Assembly (NCBI GenBank): GCA_949358305.1
Contig: OX442314.1
Coordinates: forward strand, 53,641,369 to 53,701,368
Length of the DNA: 60,000 bases
Direction: 5' to 3'
DNA from: Strigamia acuminata
Lineage: Eukaryota; Arthropoda; Chilopoda; Geophilomorpha; Linotaeniidae
The notes under the pieces were generated by a model. The model was given only the letters and a program-made list of their open reading frames with translations, had not been told where the DNA came from and searched no databases. A program made the translations under genes and the position numbers. Below are positions 38,389-52,689 of this stretch, in pieces. Each line of letters begins with the position of its first letter. Positions within the stretch are counted from its first letter, which is position 1.

Positions 38389-38733
38389 ATGGAAATAACA
38401 CTTCAAAAATACAGTTGCAATTTGTGCGACTATTCGTGTTCATCTTATTATCTTTTGAAACATCACATGCTCAAATATACTGGAGAAAAGCCTTTCCAAT
38501 GTCAATTGTGTTCACTTTCCTTTTGGCTTAAATATTGCATGATTGTCCACATGAGAATTCATACCGGAGAAAAACCTTTCAAGTGTCATTTGTGTGATTA
38601 TTCTAGCAGTCAAAGAGGGAATTTAGGAACTCATCTATTAACACATACTGGAGAAAAACCATTCAATTACCATTTGTGTGCTTATTGCTGTACTACAAAT
38701 GGTAGTTTAAAAATGCATTTGTGCAACAATTAA
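38389..38733 (+). pseudogene. Decayed four-finger C2H2 zinc-finger gene (copy 3)
   Basis: Same 114-residue remnant as at 1930-2274, with the same lost ligands in fingers 1 and 4. Confidence 0.7.
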
Positions 38734-39360
38734 GTGCATTCATTCTAAAGTACTTTTTCTTCTTCTGGTTTTAGTGACATCGACCTTGGGCAGTATGGCG
38801 GCGGCCGAGATGGTTTGTTGTCGTCGTTGACACTTAGAATCGAATTCCGAGGTTAGCACACGGAAGTAGAAACCAGTTACATCGCGAGAGGAGATACTAA
38901 TCTCGAACATCATCTCAAACGACTGCAAAAAAAAATTTTCCGTCTAAAATATTCTGTTTTTTCATCAAAAAATGCTATTTTCCACGTTACACACCCAAAA
39001 AAACCATTTTTCTATATTTTCGAAGACGTACTGAACAGAGATTTGTTTTCCCCACGTTGAAACGACACCAAAACGAGGCGCTCTGGAAAATTGTTGTTCA
39101 TTTCAACGTCAACATACAGTGATGGCCAGGCTGAATGTGGACGCCTGGAATGCAGACCAATTCACCAGAGCGCATCGTTTGGGCCCTAGTCTAAATCCAA
39201 GACCAGCCTCGGCTTGCAGAAAGAAGAAATTAAATTAAAGAAATTAATTTATTGTTTTGTGGAATAAACAACTAAATGGAAACAAAATGAATGAAATAAA
39301 AAAATGAATAAATGCATATTTATATTTATTAATTCAGTGTATTGCATTCGATCACTCCCA

Positions 39361-39541
39361 TTTAGTTGTGTCTGCTCCCTGCAGGTGGCGCTGGGGGGCG
39401 TTCTCATCAACGGCACGCCACTAGCGCTCCCTGGACGGCTCGATACGGCGCCACCTAGTGCTCATTTAAATCGTTAACGCGCCACCAGCGCCCCCCTGGA
39501 TGCCGTGTGTGCGCCACCTGCAGGGAGCAAACGTAACTAAA
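39361..39541. mobile_element. 181-bp MITE-like inverted-repeat element (copy 3)
   Basis: Same element as at 2902-3082. Confidence 0.55.
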
Positions 39542-40296
39542 CAGGAGCGACCAATCGTGGCACACTTAAATGTCACATGGTTAAGCCAATTTCAGCCAAT
39601 TGCACGGCAAAGAAATCAGCTTTAACCAATCAAAATGCAAAGAAAGAGGCCTTCACCTACAATCTTTAGATAGTGAAGCACCCCTCCCCCTGAGCAAACC
39701 GGCAGCCAGACCCCTCCCCCCGACCGGTCGGTCCGCCAGCGTGCACCCGGGCCTGACCGAGCCCAGTTGCAACAATCCCCACCATTGACAATGCAACAAC
39801 ACAACAACATCCTCACCTTTGCAGAGGATTTAGGCTTGCTAGGCAAAAGCAGCAACTGACCAAATAATAACTTCAACCCTCAACTTTGCAGAGCCTTTAG
39901 GCTAAGGGGGGCGGGGAAGCAGTTTCTGTTTCATAAGATCCTGTTTCTAATTTTTTTTTTTTGGTTTTTCAGGTGTTTTGGCTCGAGTGAGTTTGTTTTT
40001 AGGTTTCAAATTCATTTTTGGTGAGTGGCTTTTTTGTTCAACTTGTTGTGATAGGATTGGCTTAATTTTTTATTGTTTTTACAGACAGGAATGGCGAATT
40101 CTAGCTGTTTGATTTATTTATTCGATGTTCCTTCTTATTTCAGCTGTTTTTAATAGTCCAATCGCGCACAAGGGACGTATGAAAGGATTTTAGATAAGTA
40201 TTCACTAGTTCCTGTTGTTTTTTTTAGCATTTCTGTTAAGGAAACGACTCTTTGTGGTTTTTTTTTCTTCTTTTTTATTTTCTAGATATTTTGTCT

Positions 40297-41421
40297 ACAA
40301 ATGCATTTTCAGGAAAAAATGAATTAACAAAAATGAAATTCCAGTCAATAGAAATGCAATTCCAGACATTGAAAATGCATTTTCTGCCCCAAAATGTGTT
40401 TTTTTTGGTCTCAAAATGTTCACTTTCTGCCTCGGAATATGCACTTTTTGTGTCGAAATGTGCATTTTCAGCCTATCAATGCATCCATCGTCTGTACAGG
40501 GTATGAAAGTACATTTGCGGACTGGAAGTGTTCAAGTTTTGCCTAAAAATGCATTTTCAGACAAAACTTGTACACCTGCAGTCATTAAATTCATTTACAT
40601 GGTGAAAATTGCAATTTTTGAGAGGAAACTTACATTTTTGGCCAGGAAAATTGCAAACATGCATTTTTTTAAAAAAACCAAACTTAAACCTGTTTTTTTT
40701 TATTAGAAAATGGATGTTTTGATCCAAAATGGACGTTTTTGGTTAAAAAATGACGTTTTTGATCCAAAATGGATGTTTCTGATAAAAAATGAAAATGTTT
40801 TTATGGAGAAATTGATGCAGGGTTGCTGTTCTAAATGTTCTGCCGTACCTTTTATGTGTTGTTTGAAACAGCAGTGATGAATTTCAAAACAAAAACTTGA
40901 TTCCACCATTTTTAATTTCAAAATGCATTTCCAGGCTAAAAATGCATTTCCAGGCTAAAAATGCATTTCCAGGCTAAAAATGCAATTCCATACATTAAAA
41001 ATGCATTTTCTGCCCAAAAATGTTCTTTTTTTTGTCTCAAAATGTCCACATTTTGCCTCAAAATGAACACTTTTGGCCAAACTTGTACACTTCCAGTCAA
41101 CAAATGTACTTTTATAACCTGTACAGACGATAGAACGCATTTCTAGGCTAATAATAATTAATAATTAATAATTAAAAAATGTGTTTTCTGCCTGAAAATG
41201 TGCAATTTCTGCCGAAAAAAAGTGCATTTTTAGCCTAAAAATGTGTATTTTCAGCCAAAAAATGTGTATTTTCAGCCAAAAAATGTGTATTTTCAGCCTA
41301 AAAATGTGTATTTTCAGTCTGAAAATGTGTATTTTCAGTCTGGAAATGTGTTTTTTCAGTCTTAAAATGTGTTTTTTCAGTCTGAAAATGTGCATTTTTT
41401 ACCTAAAAATGTGCATTTCTT
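40297..41421. repeat. Minisatellite block (copy 3)
   Basis: Same block as at 3838-4962, same length, with T instead of G at 41058. Confidence 0.85.
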
Positions 41422-42879
41422 GCCGACTATATTATAATATTTATAATATAGTCGGCGGATTTGGGGGTGAGAGATGGGCAAATGGCAAGGCGGCAAATGC
41501 GCTGCTCGCTGCTGGTTGGTTGCGAAGGCGCGTTACCAGGCCAACTGGATTTGTTTTCTAGTAGGGTTAACGTTTTGGCAGGCAAAGCACAGCGTTTGGG
41601 TCGCTTTTGGGTTCCTCCCAGCTGGACAAGGCATTTATTTCTCTTTTCAAGATGGCATTTCTTTGCTTTGGGTAGGCATTTCCTCATTACTTCCTTATTA
41701 TTTCCTCATTATTTCTCTTCAGCGTTTGGGTCGCTTTTGGATTCCTCCCAGCTGGACAAGACGGCATTTCCTTTGGAAAGGCATTTATTTCTCTTTTCAA
41801 GATGGCATTTATTTCTCTTTTCAAGATGGCATTTCAAAAAAAAAAAATGCACAAAAAGGCGCACAAAAAGTGCGTTATTGGTCCCCGAAAGTGCGCTTCT
41901 GGTTTTTCTTAGCCAAGTTTTAATCGACTGTTCTGCAGTAGGTGCAGTGCAACAGTTGGATTGTCTTGGCCAAAGCGGAGGTGCTGGTTGGATGGGCGAA
42001 GTTTGGCCGCCGTCTCGGGACTTCTGTCAGATAAGTGTCTGATCTCGGTTTTTTATAAATAAATAAATAAATAAACAATCTTCAGATAGTTTATTAAAAA
42101 CTTAAATTTATATCTAGGATTTTCAAATGACGACTGCAGCTTGTTTCGACCGCCCAAAGGCTCTCGACTGTGGTGACACTGGAAGGTGAGATGATTTAAT
42201 GCATTTTTTGTCTCTTTTTTTGCACGATTTTTGCACTATTTATTGATTTATTGATTTTTTTATTTTTTTTTTTTTTTGTACCTTTGGTTTCTAACTTTTA
42301 GTTGCATTTAGGGTGCATTTTTGGCTTAAAAAGTGTGTTATTGGTCCTCGAAAGTGCGCTTCTGGTTTTTCTTAGCCAAGTTTTCAGTGAGTGTTTTTGG
42401 GATTTCCTTTTTTTGCAGCCCGTTTAGACCGCCTGAAGGGCCCTGGACGGCCCCTGCGTGTGCCCGTCGCACGTAGGACGCGGCGAAGAGTGAGTGTGCT
42501 TTTATTTTTGCTTCTTTTAGCCGTTTGTTTTGCGTGTTTTCCCGTTTTGTTTGCCGTTTTATTTGCCATTTTAATGGTTTTTCCTTTTTTTTCTCAGAAA
42601 GAATTTGATTCATTCTTGCAAGTTCCTTATCTAAAATCCGCAATTGTGGTGTCTTGGCCAAATAATATTCATTTTTTGGACCAAAAATTCATTTTTTGGA
42701 CTAAAAATTCATCTTTTGGATGAAAAAATCATCTTTTGGACCAAAAATCCATCTTTTGGACCAAAAATTCATTTTCTGGACCAAAAATTCATTTTCTGGA
42801 CCAAAAATTCATTTTCTGGACCAAAAATTCATCTTTTGGACCAAAAAATCATTTTCTGCTGGAAGACACTTTCTTCAAG

Positions 42880-43513
42880 CTGAAAGGGAGAAAACAGTAT
42901 CGTTTGAATGCAGTATTAATGATACAACTGTGTGTAAATTATATTTGTATCACCACTATGGCAATCAAGCCGTCCTAAGCAGAGTTAAATCCAGCAATGA
43001 AAATTTCAAAATCAGGGATTCACACACTTGCATTCGAGATATTTCAAACACCAAGTTGTTTGATTCTGGGGAACACCACCGTGTTACTGACAAGGACTAC
43101 GAGGTGTTTAATCTGGGTATCAAATGTCAGTTGCACAACAAGCAGACATTCATTGTTTTTGTAGTTGTACTAATTTTGGAAAATAGTTTCAGAGATTCCA
43201 TTCCAGTTGTTTTATGACGACCAATTGTGGACAAATAACTCACAACATTTGATATATCCAAATAAGCGTGGATATATTGACTTTAAATCTCAATTTTACT
43301 CACGTTCTGAAACAACGGCCGAGTTTCGATGGTTCCAGGACAATCTACTAAAGAAAACTGGTTTTGAGTCCACTGAAGAAATGGCGGACTTGAGGGAAGC
43401 TGAATCAAATTTTAGATTTTATTTGACAAAGGCCTTAAAAGAAACAGAAATTAAATGTCTAGTTAAGTCTGAATTTGAACACGAACTTCTAATCGGAACC
43501 TTTGGGATGCCCT
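42880..43513 (+). CDS. Ig-type exon pair, forward (copy 3)
   Basis: Same exons as at 6421-7054: 42880-43116 and 43193-43513. Confidence 0.55.
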
Positions 43514-43706
43514 GTGAGTAATAGAATTAAATCTCTCTAACATTGAGGGATTGATTGACTGAAATACAAATTAATGCAAGAAAGTCACACGTATCAACCC
43601 AAAACGACAGAAACGAGTTGTTTTAGACTTGAATAACATGTTATTCAATGGGAATGACGTCACGTCACGTACAAACACGAAACGAGTTTTGTATTTGATG
43701 ACTCGC

Positions 43707-44027
43707 AGAGTATTCCAAAGTTTCCAATTAGAAGTGTGTGTAGAAATTCAGACTCAATTCGACATGCGATTTCTTTTTCATTATAACCCGCAAAGATGTC
43801 AAACTGATAGTTTGACTCAGTTTTCCACACATCATTATGATGTTGACTGTATCGAAAATCCTTTATTATTCTCTCATCGTTCACAATCCAGACAAAATTG
43901 GCTGTTGTTTCTGCACTTGTGTCAAATTGACATTTAAAGTTTATATATCCTTCATCACTACTATCTATCAAATGGTCCGAATTATTTGTCCACAATTTGT
44001 CGCCGTAATACAGTCTGAATGGAATCT
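43707..44027 (-). CDS. Ig-type exon, reverse (copy 3)
   Basis: Same exon as at 7248-7568. Confidence 0.6.
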
Positions 44028-45201
44028 CTGAAACTACAATTACAAATGAGTAAAAAATGAATTTTTGGTCCAAAAAATGAATTTTTGGTCCAAAAAATGA
44101 ATTTTTGGTCTAAAAAAAAAGAAATTTCTGGTCCAACAGATGAATTTCTGGTCCAAAAGATGAATTTCTGGTCCAAAAGATGAAATTATGGTCTAAAAGA
44201 TGAAATTAGGGTCCAAAAGATGAAATCTTGGCCCCAAAGATGAAATTTTGGTGCAAAAGATGAAATTTTGATACAAAAGATGAAATTTTGGTCCAAAAAA
44301 TTAATTTTTGGTCCAAAAAATTAATTTTTGGTCCAAAAAATTAATTTTTGGTCCAAAAAATTAATTTTTGGTCTAAAAAAAGAAATTTCTGGTTCAAAAG
44401 ATGAAATTATGGTCTAAAAGATGAATTTTTGGTCCAAAAGATGGAATTTCTGGTCCAAACGATGGAATTTCTGGTCCAAAAAATGAAATTTCTGGTCCAA
44501 AAAATGGAATTCTGATCCAAAAGATAAATTTCTGGTCCAAAAGATGAAATTTTGGTCCAAAAGAAGATATTTTTGGTCCAAAAGAAGATATTTTTGGTCC
44601 AAAAAATGAATTTCTGGTCCAAAAAATGGAATAAAAATTAACTCGATGCCATGCAGGCATACCTAAAACAGAATATTATTTTCTTTTTTTTATGTATAAT
44701 TTTTGCTTTATCCTTTTACGTTTGGGTGTTTTCTTTTGAACGTTGATAAAATATCCAAATTTTGTTAGTGGTATCATTTTCTTCTGTCTCATACACATTT
44801 TAAAAAATCCATACTAATACGCAATATTTCAAACAGAGCGGCGTGATGGACGCGACGTGGAACCGGAATGGCAATTTATAATTTTCACTTGACATTTTAA
44901 AACGTGATGAACGAAAAATAGCAAAAATATCCCATCCCACCTTATCTGTCTACCGTATTGAATTTGTTAAATTTTTACTATTTAAAATAAAAATATATAT
45001 GAATCGATTGAAATATGATTCAATAACAAATTTAAAAAAATCATTAAAATCAAATAAAAATCAAATCAAAGCTCATCCATCATGGCTTAAACTGAAATCT
45101 GGTTTTAGTGACAGCGAGATGGTTTGTTGTCGTCATTACTCACGCCATGTGAGTTCATTACGATCGCGAGCATCGACCAACAATAATCTGACTTTTCTTA
45201 A

Positions 45202-45765
45202 ATGGATCCGCCAACTCCGCCAAAACCCCCGCACGTGAAGCGACCCTGGAACGCTTTTATTATATGGTCGCGAATAGAACGCAAAAATATATTGAAGGAG
45301 AACCCCAAGTTGGATAGCACCGAAGTCAGCAAACGACTCGGTGTCGGGTGGTGGTTACTCGACCAATCGGAGAAGCAGATCTACGTGGACGAAGCGAAAC
45401 GACTCCGAGACCAACACGCGCTCGATCATCCGGGTTACAAGTACCGGCCGAAGCGTAAAGCGACGAAAAAGTGCGTCGATAAAATTCCTGTGCCCGTAAA
45501 ACCAGGCCACGAGAACAGTCGTGCCGCGCCGACCGTGCGTTGTTTGCCTTCGGTCGCGTCGCGCTGGCGATACGTGGTCGCACCAGAGGGCGGCTTTTGC
45601 ACGCCGGCTGCCGTGAGTGAGACTTTGTTGGCGCCGGTTTCTTTTTTTCCGGCGCCATTGTTTTACCAGTTGGTGTGCGTGAGGCGGTGCGAGGATTACT
45701 GGGATGTGTTTCCGGTTGTTGGTTATCAACCTGGAATGGATTACCGTGTGCTATATTGGAGGTGA
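45202..45765 (+). CDS. Sox-type HMG-box protein (copy 3)
   Basis: Same 187-residue protein as at 8743-9306. No amino-acid difference was seen. Confidence 0.85.
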   Translation: MDPPTPPKPPHVKRPWNAFIIWSRIERKNILKENPKLDSTEVSKRLGVGWWLLDQSEKQIYVDEAKRLRDQHALDHPGYKYRPKRKATKKCVDKIPVPVKPGHENSRAAPTVRCLPSVASRWRYVVAPEGGFCTPAAVSETLLAPVSFFPAPLFYQLVCVRRCEDYWDVFPVVGYQPGMDYRVLYWR

Positions 45766-46793
45766 AATTTGTAAATTTGAATGTAAGGGGATAGTTTGTG
45801 AATTTTTTGGTTGGTTTTGTGTTTTGTGGTTGATTTCGTGGGAGTGTTTGAAGAGTTTGTTGTGTAAATTGAATTTTAACAATGATTATTTGTCTAAAAT
45901 GGTAAACGGTCCATCAAAAGAGGTTTAAAATAGTTATTGGTTCATCAAAAAAAGCTAAAATATGGAAAATCAACCAAAATAGTCTAAAATGATGGAAAAT
46001 CAGTCAAAAAGGGTCTAAAATGATGGAAAATTAGTCAAAAATGGACTAAAATGATGGAAAATCAGTCAAAAAGGGTCTAAAATGATGGAAAATTAGTCAA
46101 AAATGGACTAAAATGATGGAAAATCAGTCAAAAAGGGTCTAAAATGATGGAAAATTAGTCAAAAATGGACTAAAATGATGGAAAATCAGTCAAAAAAGAG
46201 TCTAAAATAATGGAAAATTAGTCAAAAAGGGTCTAAAATGATGGAAAATTAGTCAAAAAGGGTCTAAAATGATGAAAAGTCAATGAAAAACATGCATGGT
46301 TGTATATAAAAAAAAATTTGAATATTTTCTACATAAAAATTCTTCAATAAAAAATGAAGACCATTTGTATGGAAATTAATAACGAAAATAAAAGATTTTT
46401 TTTTTCGATTTAATAAATATAGTGGCAGTCACAGTCAGGACTTGTCCAAACAATGGATTTACTCTCGAATTTACTTCAAAACAAACAGGACCAGTAAGCA
46501 TTGCGCATGACTGTACAACCTGGTGACAACATGCAAAGTTGACATTTCAAATCGTGATTCGAGTTCGGATTCGACGGTCAGTTTTCTCTCTAAAATTATT
46601 TTTTTTTTTATTTTATTCGTAGAAATATTTTAATTTTAATTTTTGGCACCAAAGATATAATATCGGTCGAAAAAGTCGAAAATCGAAAGAAAAAAAATCA
46701 AAAACTTTGAGGATTGCTTCCATAGGTGGCGCATCAAGTGTGATTTTAAATAAGTTAGTACAAGGTAAAATAAAATGGCGGCTGACGTGCGTG

Positions 46794-47124
46794 ATGACGG
46801 TAGAGGTCAAACCTGCATGCCCGGTATGGACTTTCTGGTTTTATTTATTTTAATTTAATCGATTTAAATTAAACTAATTTTATTTTTTAGATGTTCTGAA
46901 GGAGTGGTGAGATTGCGCTGCGGGAGCGTCGTATCTGCGCCAAAATTGAGAACTTTGCACTCGAAGAACAACAGCGGAGTCATAATTACAGTGATAGTTG
47001 TTTGTCTAGTCATTATCGACACCGTTGCTCTGTTGGCGGCCATCTTTACACATCGCAAACGGCCAAGTGCAGACAGTATCGTGCACATTTTTTATTGTTT
47101 GATTTTTGCATCCCGATGAAGTAA
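46794..47124 (+). pseudogene. Small two-exon gene broken by an early stop (copy 3)
   Basis: Same as 10335-10665, with the same TGA at codon 3 of exon 2. The copy 4 counterpart begins at 59942 and is cut by the window end. Confidence 0.5.
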
Positions 47125-50103
47125 ATTTGTTTCACCGCTCTTTCTTTAAATTCTATCTAATCGAATTGATTTTCAATTTTAATACGAGTAACCACTGAGA
47201 CGTCAACGGCGGAAATACCGAGAAAACGACCGATGTATTTATCTCTTTAAAAATTAGCCGCCATTTACGAAATGAAGCCATCAGTCACCGGTATGTTGAT
47301 TTTGTTTAATTTTTAATTGTCAAATCTAAAAAAGAAATAGAAATGCAAATATCGAGTTGGGAAACAAATTTTAGAGTTTTGGTTTGGTTATTTGAGCCAA
47401 AAAATCCAATCTGTTGTTGTATTTTTCAGGTGCTAGTTTCTCACTGGTCGTTTAGATGCGTTCAATCATAAATTGATTTCTTTGATTTCGTTGATTTTCT
47501 TGATTTCTGGAGAATGGAAATGATGAATTTAACGTCATCAAATGGAAATTGGATTTCAGAAAATCTAATTTCTGAAAATCCTTATGAGCAGGGTTGCGTT
47601 TCTTGATTTTCTTGGTTTTCTTGATTTTCAGATACAACAACAATTAACTGAAAAGCATGAAGTTAATTCAATAGTTTAAATTACGCATGTGTAAAAGTTG
47701 GATTTTATAAATTTAAAGTCGTTCCAAGTTAAAATCCAATTTGCTTGTTTTCTGAAGAATCAAGAAAATCAGGATTTCCGAAATCCATTTAAGATTGAAT
47801 GCACTTCATGTGATTCACGTGAATCTGGTCGGGCTATGCAGGTTTCCAGTTATAAGCTTAACAACTACATGATTTCTATAGTATGAAACAAGGTTGACAA
47901 TTTTTATTATTCAGTGTACTGTAGTTTATTAGTTTGTTAATCAAACAGACTACGTAATATCAACATTTTAGTTGTGAATAGAATGAAATGGTCAAAATTA
48001 ACTCGATTGCGCCAATAAAATGTCATTGTGCAGGAGTAAATTGGAGTTACAATTGTATGGGAAATTTGTTGGATACTTTGAGCACTAAAATTCGAGTGTA
48101 ATTACAGAAATTACTGTTAAAAATGGTATATAAATTTTAGGTGCGTGAGAATTTAAGAAACATACATTTTTTGGTTAGAATTGTATGAATTAGGTTGCAA
48201 CACTCAATTTTGCTAAAAACTATTGATATACAAATAAATAATTTTTAAAATCGTAATTAAATTTGTACAGATTGTTCTTTTCTGAATATCAAAACACAAC
48301 TCATTTGGTGTTTTCTGATGTCAAAAAAAAATTTTTTCTTCTATTTTTTTTTTGCCAAAATCAATATTCACACATCTAGTGATAGACTTAAAGTATTGAC
48401 ATTTATTTGTGAATCGAAGAAAGGGAGCAAAATGGCTCAGTAACGAACTAGATCAAATTTTAATTGCAATAAATATTTAAAAAGTTAATAAATTATTATT
48501 GGGATTTATATAGAAATAATTTGCTTGTGATTTTTGTGAGAATTGCATGAATTAGGTTGTATCACCCTATTTGATTTTGAGTGTAATTTCAGTAATTCCT
48601 ATCCAATATTTGTGTGCAAATAAACAATATATAGAAAATTTAGGTAAATTTAGGTAAGTTTGTTGTGTAAATTGAATTTTAAGAACGATTTTTGGTTTGT
48701 TTTTTGAATGAATGATTTCCGCTTGCAAATCGGTATCATTTTCTACGATTTGCTTTGATTAAGTAATAAATTATTAATAAAATCCATTCGAAACAATAAA
48801 TGTACGAGTGTGTGGATAGTACATCTCCATCTCCTGACCGCTGAGATCTTTTTTATTAAGGAGGAAGATTAGCTAAACAGGTAAACACATAAACACAATA
48901 GTTACAATTACACACAAACACAATAATTACAATTATACATAAAGGCAATAGATAGAATAATAATAATAAATAAATATATACATTTTAGAATAATATATTT
49001 CAAGCCATCGTATATTGCACTCATCGTAAAGCTGTGGTTGAGTTAAGCTCACAAGTTTGAGGAAATTTAGACTCAAAGTTTAAATTCAGCATCAAGATTG
49101 CAAGACTGAAGTAACTGACTACTAAGTTTAGTATAGCATCGTCAGCTGATTCCACATTTTGAAAAATGAAGAAGTCAGGGCCACCAACCACAGCTCAGTG
49201 ATTATTCATTCAAAATTTATATTTCACAACAGAATTATCTTTGACTCGGTCAAATAACATTTTTACAATATTGAGAAAACATTTTTATGAAAAGAGAGAA
49301 ATAAAATTTCTTGAATTGGATTACGGTATAAAGCACACAAGAAGTTATTTAGGAATTAGATAAGTAATATCTACTAATATTGTTAACTGTGCAGGTTTAT
49401 TACTGAAAACGCATTTTAAAATGCCCTGCACAAAACACTTACAAAACACCTATAACATTTCTATGAAAAGAGAGAAAATATTTTCATTACAAGAGAGAAA
49501 ACATTTATATGAAAAGAGAGAAATAAAATTTCTTGAATTGGATTACGGTATTAAGTACAAAAGAAGTTCTTTATGAATCATTTACGAATTAGATACTGTA
49601 ATATCTATAATATCTGTAATATCTATACTAATATTGTTAACTGTGCAGGTTTATTACTGAAAACGCATTTGAAAATGCCATGCACAAAACACTTACAAAA
49701 CACCTATAACATTTCTATGAAAAGAGAGAAAATATTTTCATTACAAGAGAGAAAAAAATGCATTTTGAGACAAATAAAATGCATTTTGAGTCAAGAAAAA
49801 AATGCATTTTGGGACAACAAAATAAATGCATTACGTTTCGAAATTTCATCGTTGTTGCCAGGTTAGCATAACGACTTCCATTCTTCTCTGTGCAAAGCTT
49901 CAGTGCATCTGGTTCTGTCGCCGCCGCCAGATGGTGCACTACCCAAAATTATACATCATTCCGAATAATAACTGTTTTAGATAAAGAAATTCGTACTTTA
50001 ATAATTACTAATAATTAACAGGAATATTTACAAGTAGATAAATATTGAAACACATCTTTAAACATTTCAGAGTGAACACAAGCCAAATCGTTTGCACAAA
50101 TCC

Positions 50104-50499
50104 ATGATGGCCGCCCGATGTTACATCGCCTCAGCACTCAGCAGGACGTTTTCAAGTCATCAGATGTATTCGCGGGAGTGTGGGCCAGTAATCAAGGTAA
50201 GAATCTGTTCATACACTTCGTAGCTAACCGTCAGGCATCTAATTTCTTCAATTATTCGTGTTTTAGGGTGATTGACGGGCGATACAGTGCGTCCAATGCC
50301 ACTCAACCTCTGCTAGCAATTTGGACATTAAATACGAGGTAAAATGTGTAATTCAACCGGTTAATTATCTCGTCAATGATTCGGATTTGTTTGTTTTTAG
50401 TTTTAGGTCGAGAAACGGGCGCGAACTCTCAACTCGCATCACGCGAATGAGGCGCGATGTTACAACGCTTTTTGGGATTCGACTCCTGCCAAGGTATAA
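50104..50499 (+). CDS. Predicted three-exon small protein (copy 4)
   Basis: Same gene model as at 497-892, offset by 49,607 bp, with exons at 50104-50196, 50288-50338 and 50407-50499. Confidence 0.4.
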
Positions 50500-51536
50500 C
50501 TCAAAACCACCACAACGTTCAGCCGGTTTTCGCCTAACTGTGTACTGTGTTGTACGACGCGGAAAAGTAGTTCTGTGCCAAAGCATCACCTTTGCCAATG
50601 TCTGGAGTTCGATTACAATTCTGGTGTTTTGGGCTACTTTTTTGTGCCACTACACCAGTGAAGTAGGTCAACGTTGTGGTGGTTTTGAATATAGGTATTG
50701 TGTCCATATCGAATATAATGTAAATTGAAACGACTGTATACAATTTAATGAAAATTAAACCGCCATCCATGTGATAAGTGAAGGAGAAGACGCCCCGACA
50801 TTTATGTTTCACGTTGAGTGCAGCCGTTGTTGCCGCGGATTTCATTGTTTGCGACCGTTATCGCTTTTCGTAGTGTTCAAATCCTTTTTCGTAGCTTTAT
50901 TAATTTATTAATTTATTGTAATTTATTTGTAAATCGATTGAATTTTAGAATTGGATAAAAAATTAATAAAATCAAATCAAAGCTCATCATTCATGGCTTA
51001 AATTGAGATCTGGTTTTAGTGACCTTGGGCAGTACGGCGGCGGCCGAGATGGTTTGTTGTCGTCGTTGACACTTAAAATCGAATTTCGAGGTTAGCACAC
51101 GGAAGTAGAAACCAGTTACGTCGCGAGAGGAGATACTAATCTGTGGTTTTCTTTTGACTGCGTTTTTTTTTATATATTTTTCAGTTTATACACGTATCAC
51201 CATGCAATTGTGCTCGGGCGACGATCGTTAGGCCTAACAGACGAATTGCATTCGACTGGGATTCTTGTCCACCAAGACTGGATTCTTTGTGATCAGAAAT
51301 CTCTACTGACTCACACAGGATATTTTTCAAGTTAAAATCAATTACAGGTTTGCAAAGTAATTAAATATTTTTTTTTTGAACGGAGAAAAGCGATTTGATT
51401 GATCAGAAGAGAAGAGCTAGACTTGTTGAGCGGTCAGGGTAACAAATTGAAATATTAATTTTATTTTATTTTACATTTTAGAACGAGTTTATTTCAACGT
51501 CACCGTGAGTCATCTACTAAAAACTGAAACTCAAAA

Positions 51537-51881
51537 ATGGAAATAACACTTCAAAAATACAGTTGCAATTTGTGCGACTATTCGTGTTCATCTTATTATC
51601 TTTTGAAACATCACATGCTCAAATATACTGGAGAAAAGCCTTTCCAATGTCAATTGTGTTCACTTTCCTTTTGGCTTAAATATTGCATGATTGTCCACAT
51701 GAGAATTCATACCGGAGAAAAACCTTTCAAGTGTCATTTGTGTGATTATTCTAGCAGTCAAAGAGGGAATTTAGGAACTCATCTATTAACACATACTGGA
51801 GAAAAACCATTCAATTACCATTTGTGTGCTTATTGCTGTACTACAAATGGTAGTTTAAAAATGCATTTGTGCAACAATTAA
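51537..51881 (+). pseudogene. Decayed four-finger C2H2 zinc-finger gene (copy 4)
   Basis: Same 114-residue remnant as at 1930-2274, with the same lost ligands in fingers 1 and 4. Confidence 0.7.
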
Positions 51882-52508
51882 GTGCATTCATTCTAAAGTA
51901 CTTTTTCTTCTTCTGGTTTTAGTGACATCGACCTTGGGCAGTATGGCGGCGGCCGAGATGGTTTGTTGTCGTCGTTGACACTTAGAATCGAATTCCGAGG
52001 TTAGCACACGGAAGTAGAAACCAGTTACATCGCGAGAGGAGATACTAATCTCGAACATCATCTCAAACGACTGCAAAAAAAAATTTTCCGTCTAAAATAT
52101 TCTGTTTTTTCATCAAAAAATGCTATTTTCCACGTTACACACCCAAAAAAACCATTTTTCTATATTTTCGAAGACGTACTGAACAGAGATTTGTTTTCCC
52201 CACGTTGAAACGACACCAAAACGAGGCGCTCTGGAAAATTGTTGTTCATTTCAACGTCAACATACAGTGATGGCCAGGCTGAATGTGGACGCCTGGAATG
52301 CAGACCAATTCACCAGAGCGCATCGTTTGGGCCCTAGTCTAAATCCAAGACCAGCCTCGGCTTGCAGAAAGAAGAAATTAAATTAAAGAAATTAATTTAT
52401 TGTTTTGTGGAATAAACAACTAAATGGAAACAAAATGAATGAAATAAAAAAATGAATAAATGCATATTTATATTTATTAATTCAGTGTATTGCATTCGAT
52501 CACTCCCA

Positions 52509-52689
52509 TTTAGTTGTGTCTGCTCCCTGCAGGTGGCGCTGGGGGGCGTTCTCATCAACGGCACGCCACTAGCGCTCCCTGGACGGCTCGATACGGCGCC
52601 ACCTAGTGCTCATTTAAATCGTTAACGCGCCACCAGCGCCCCCCTGGATGCCGTGTGTGCGCCACCTGCAGGGAGCAAACGTAACTAAA
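52509..52689. mobile_element. 181-bp MITE-like inverted-repeat element (copy 4)
   Basis: Same element as at 2902-3082. Confidence 0.55.

Larger units (their letters stand above)
36460..49607. repeat. Tandem unit, copy 3 (complete)
   Basis: Complete copy of the 13,148-bp unit (add 36,459 to copy 1 positions), joined head to tail with copy 4. All minisatellite arrays have the same length as in copy 1, which argues that the copies are very young, since such arrays change length quickly. Confidence 0.95.
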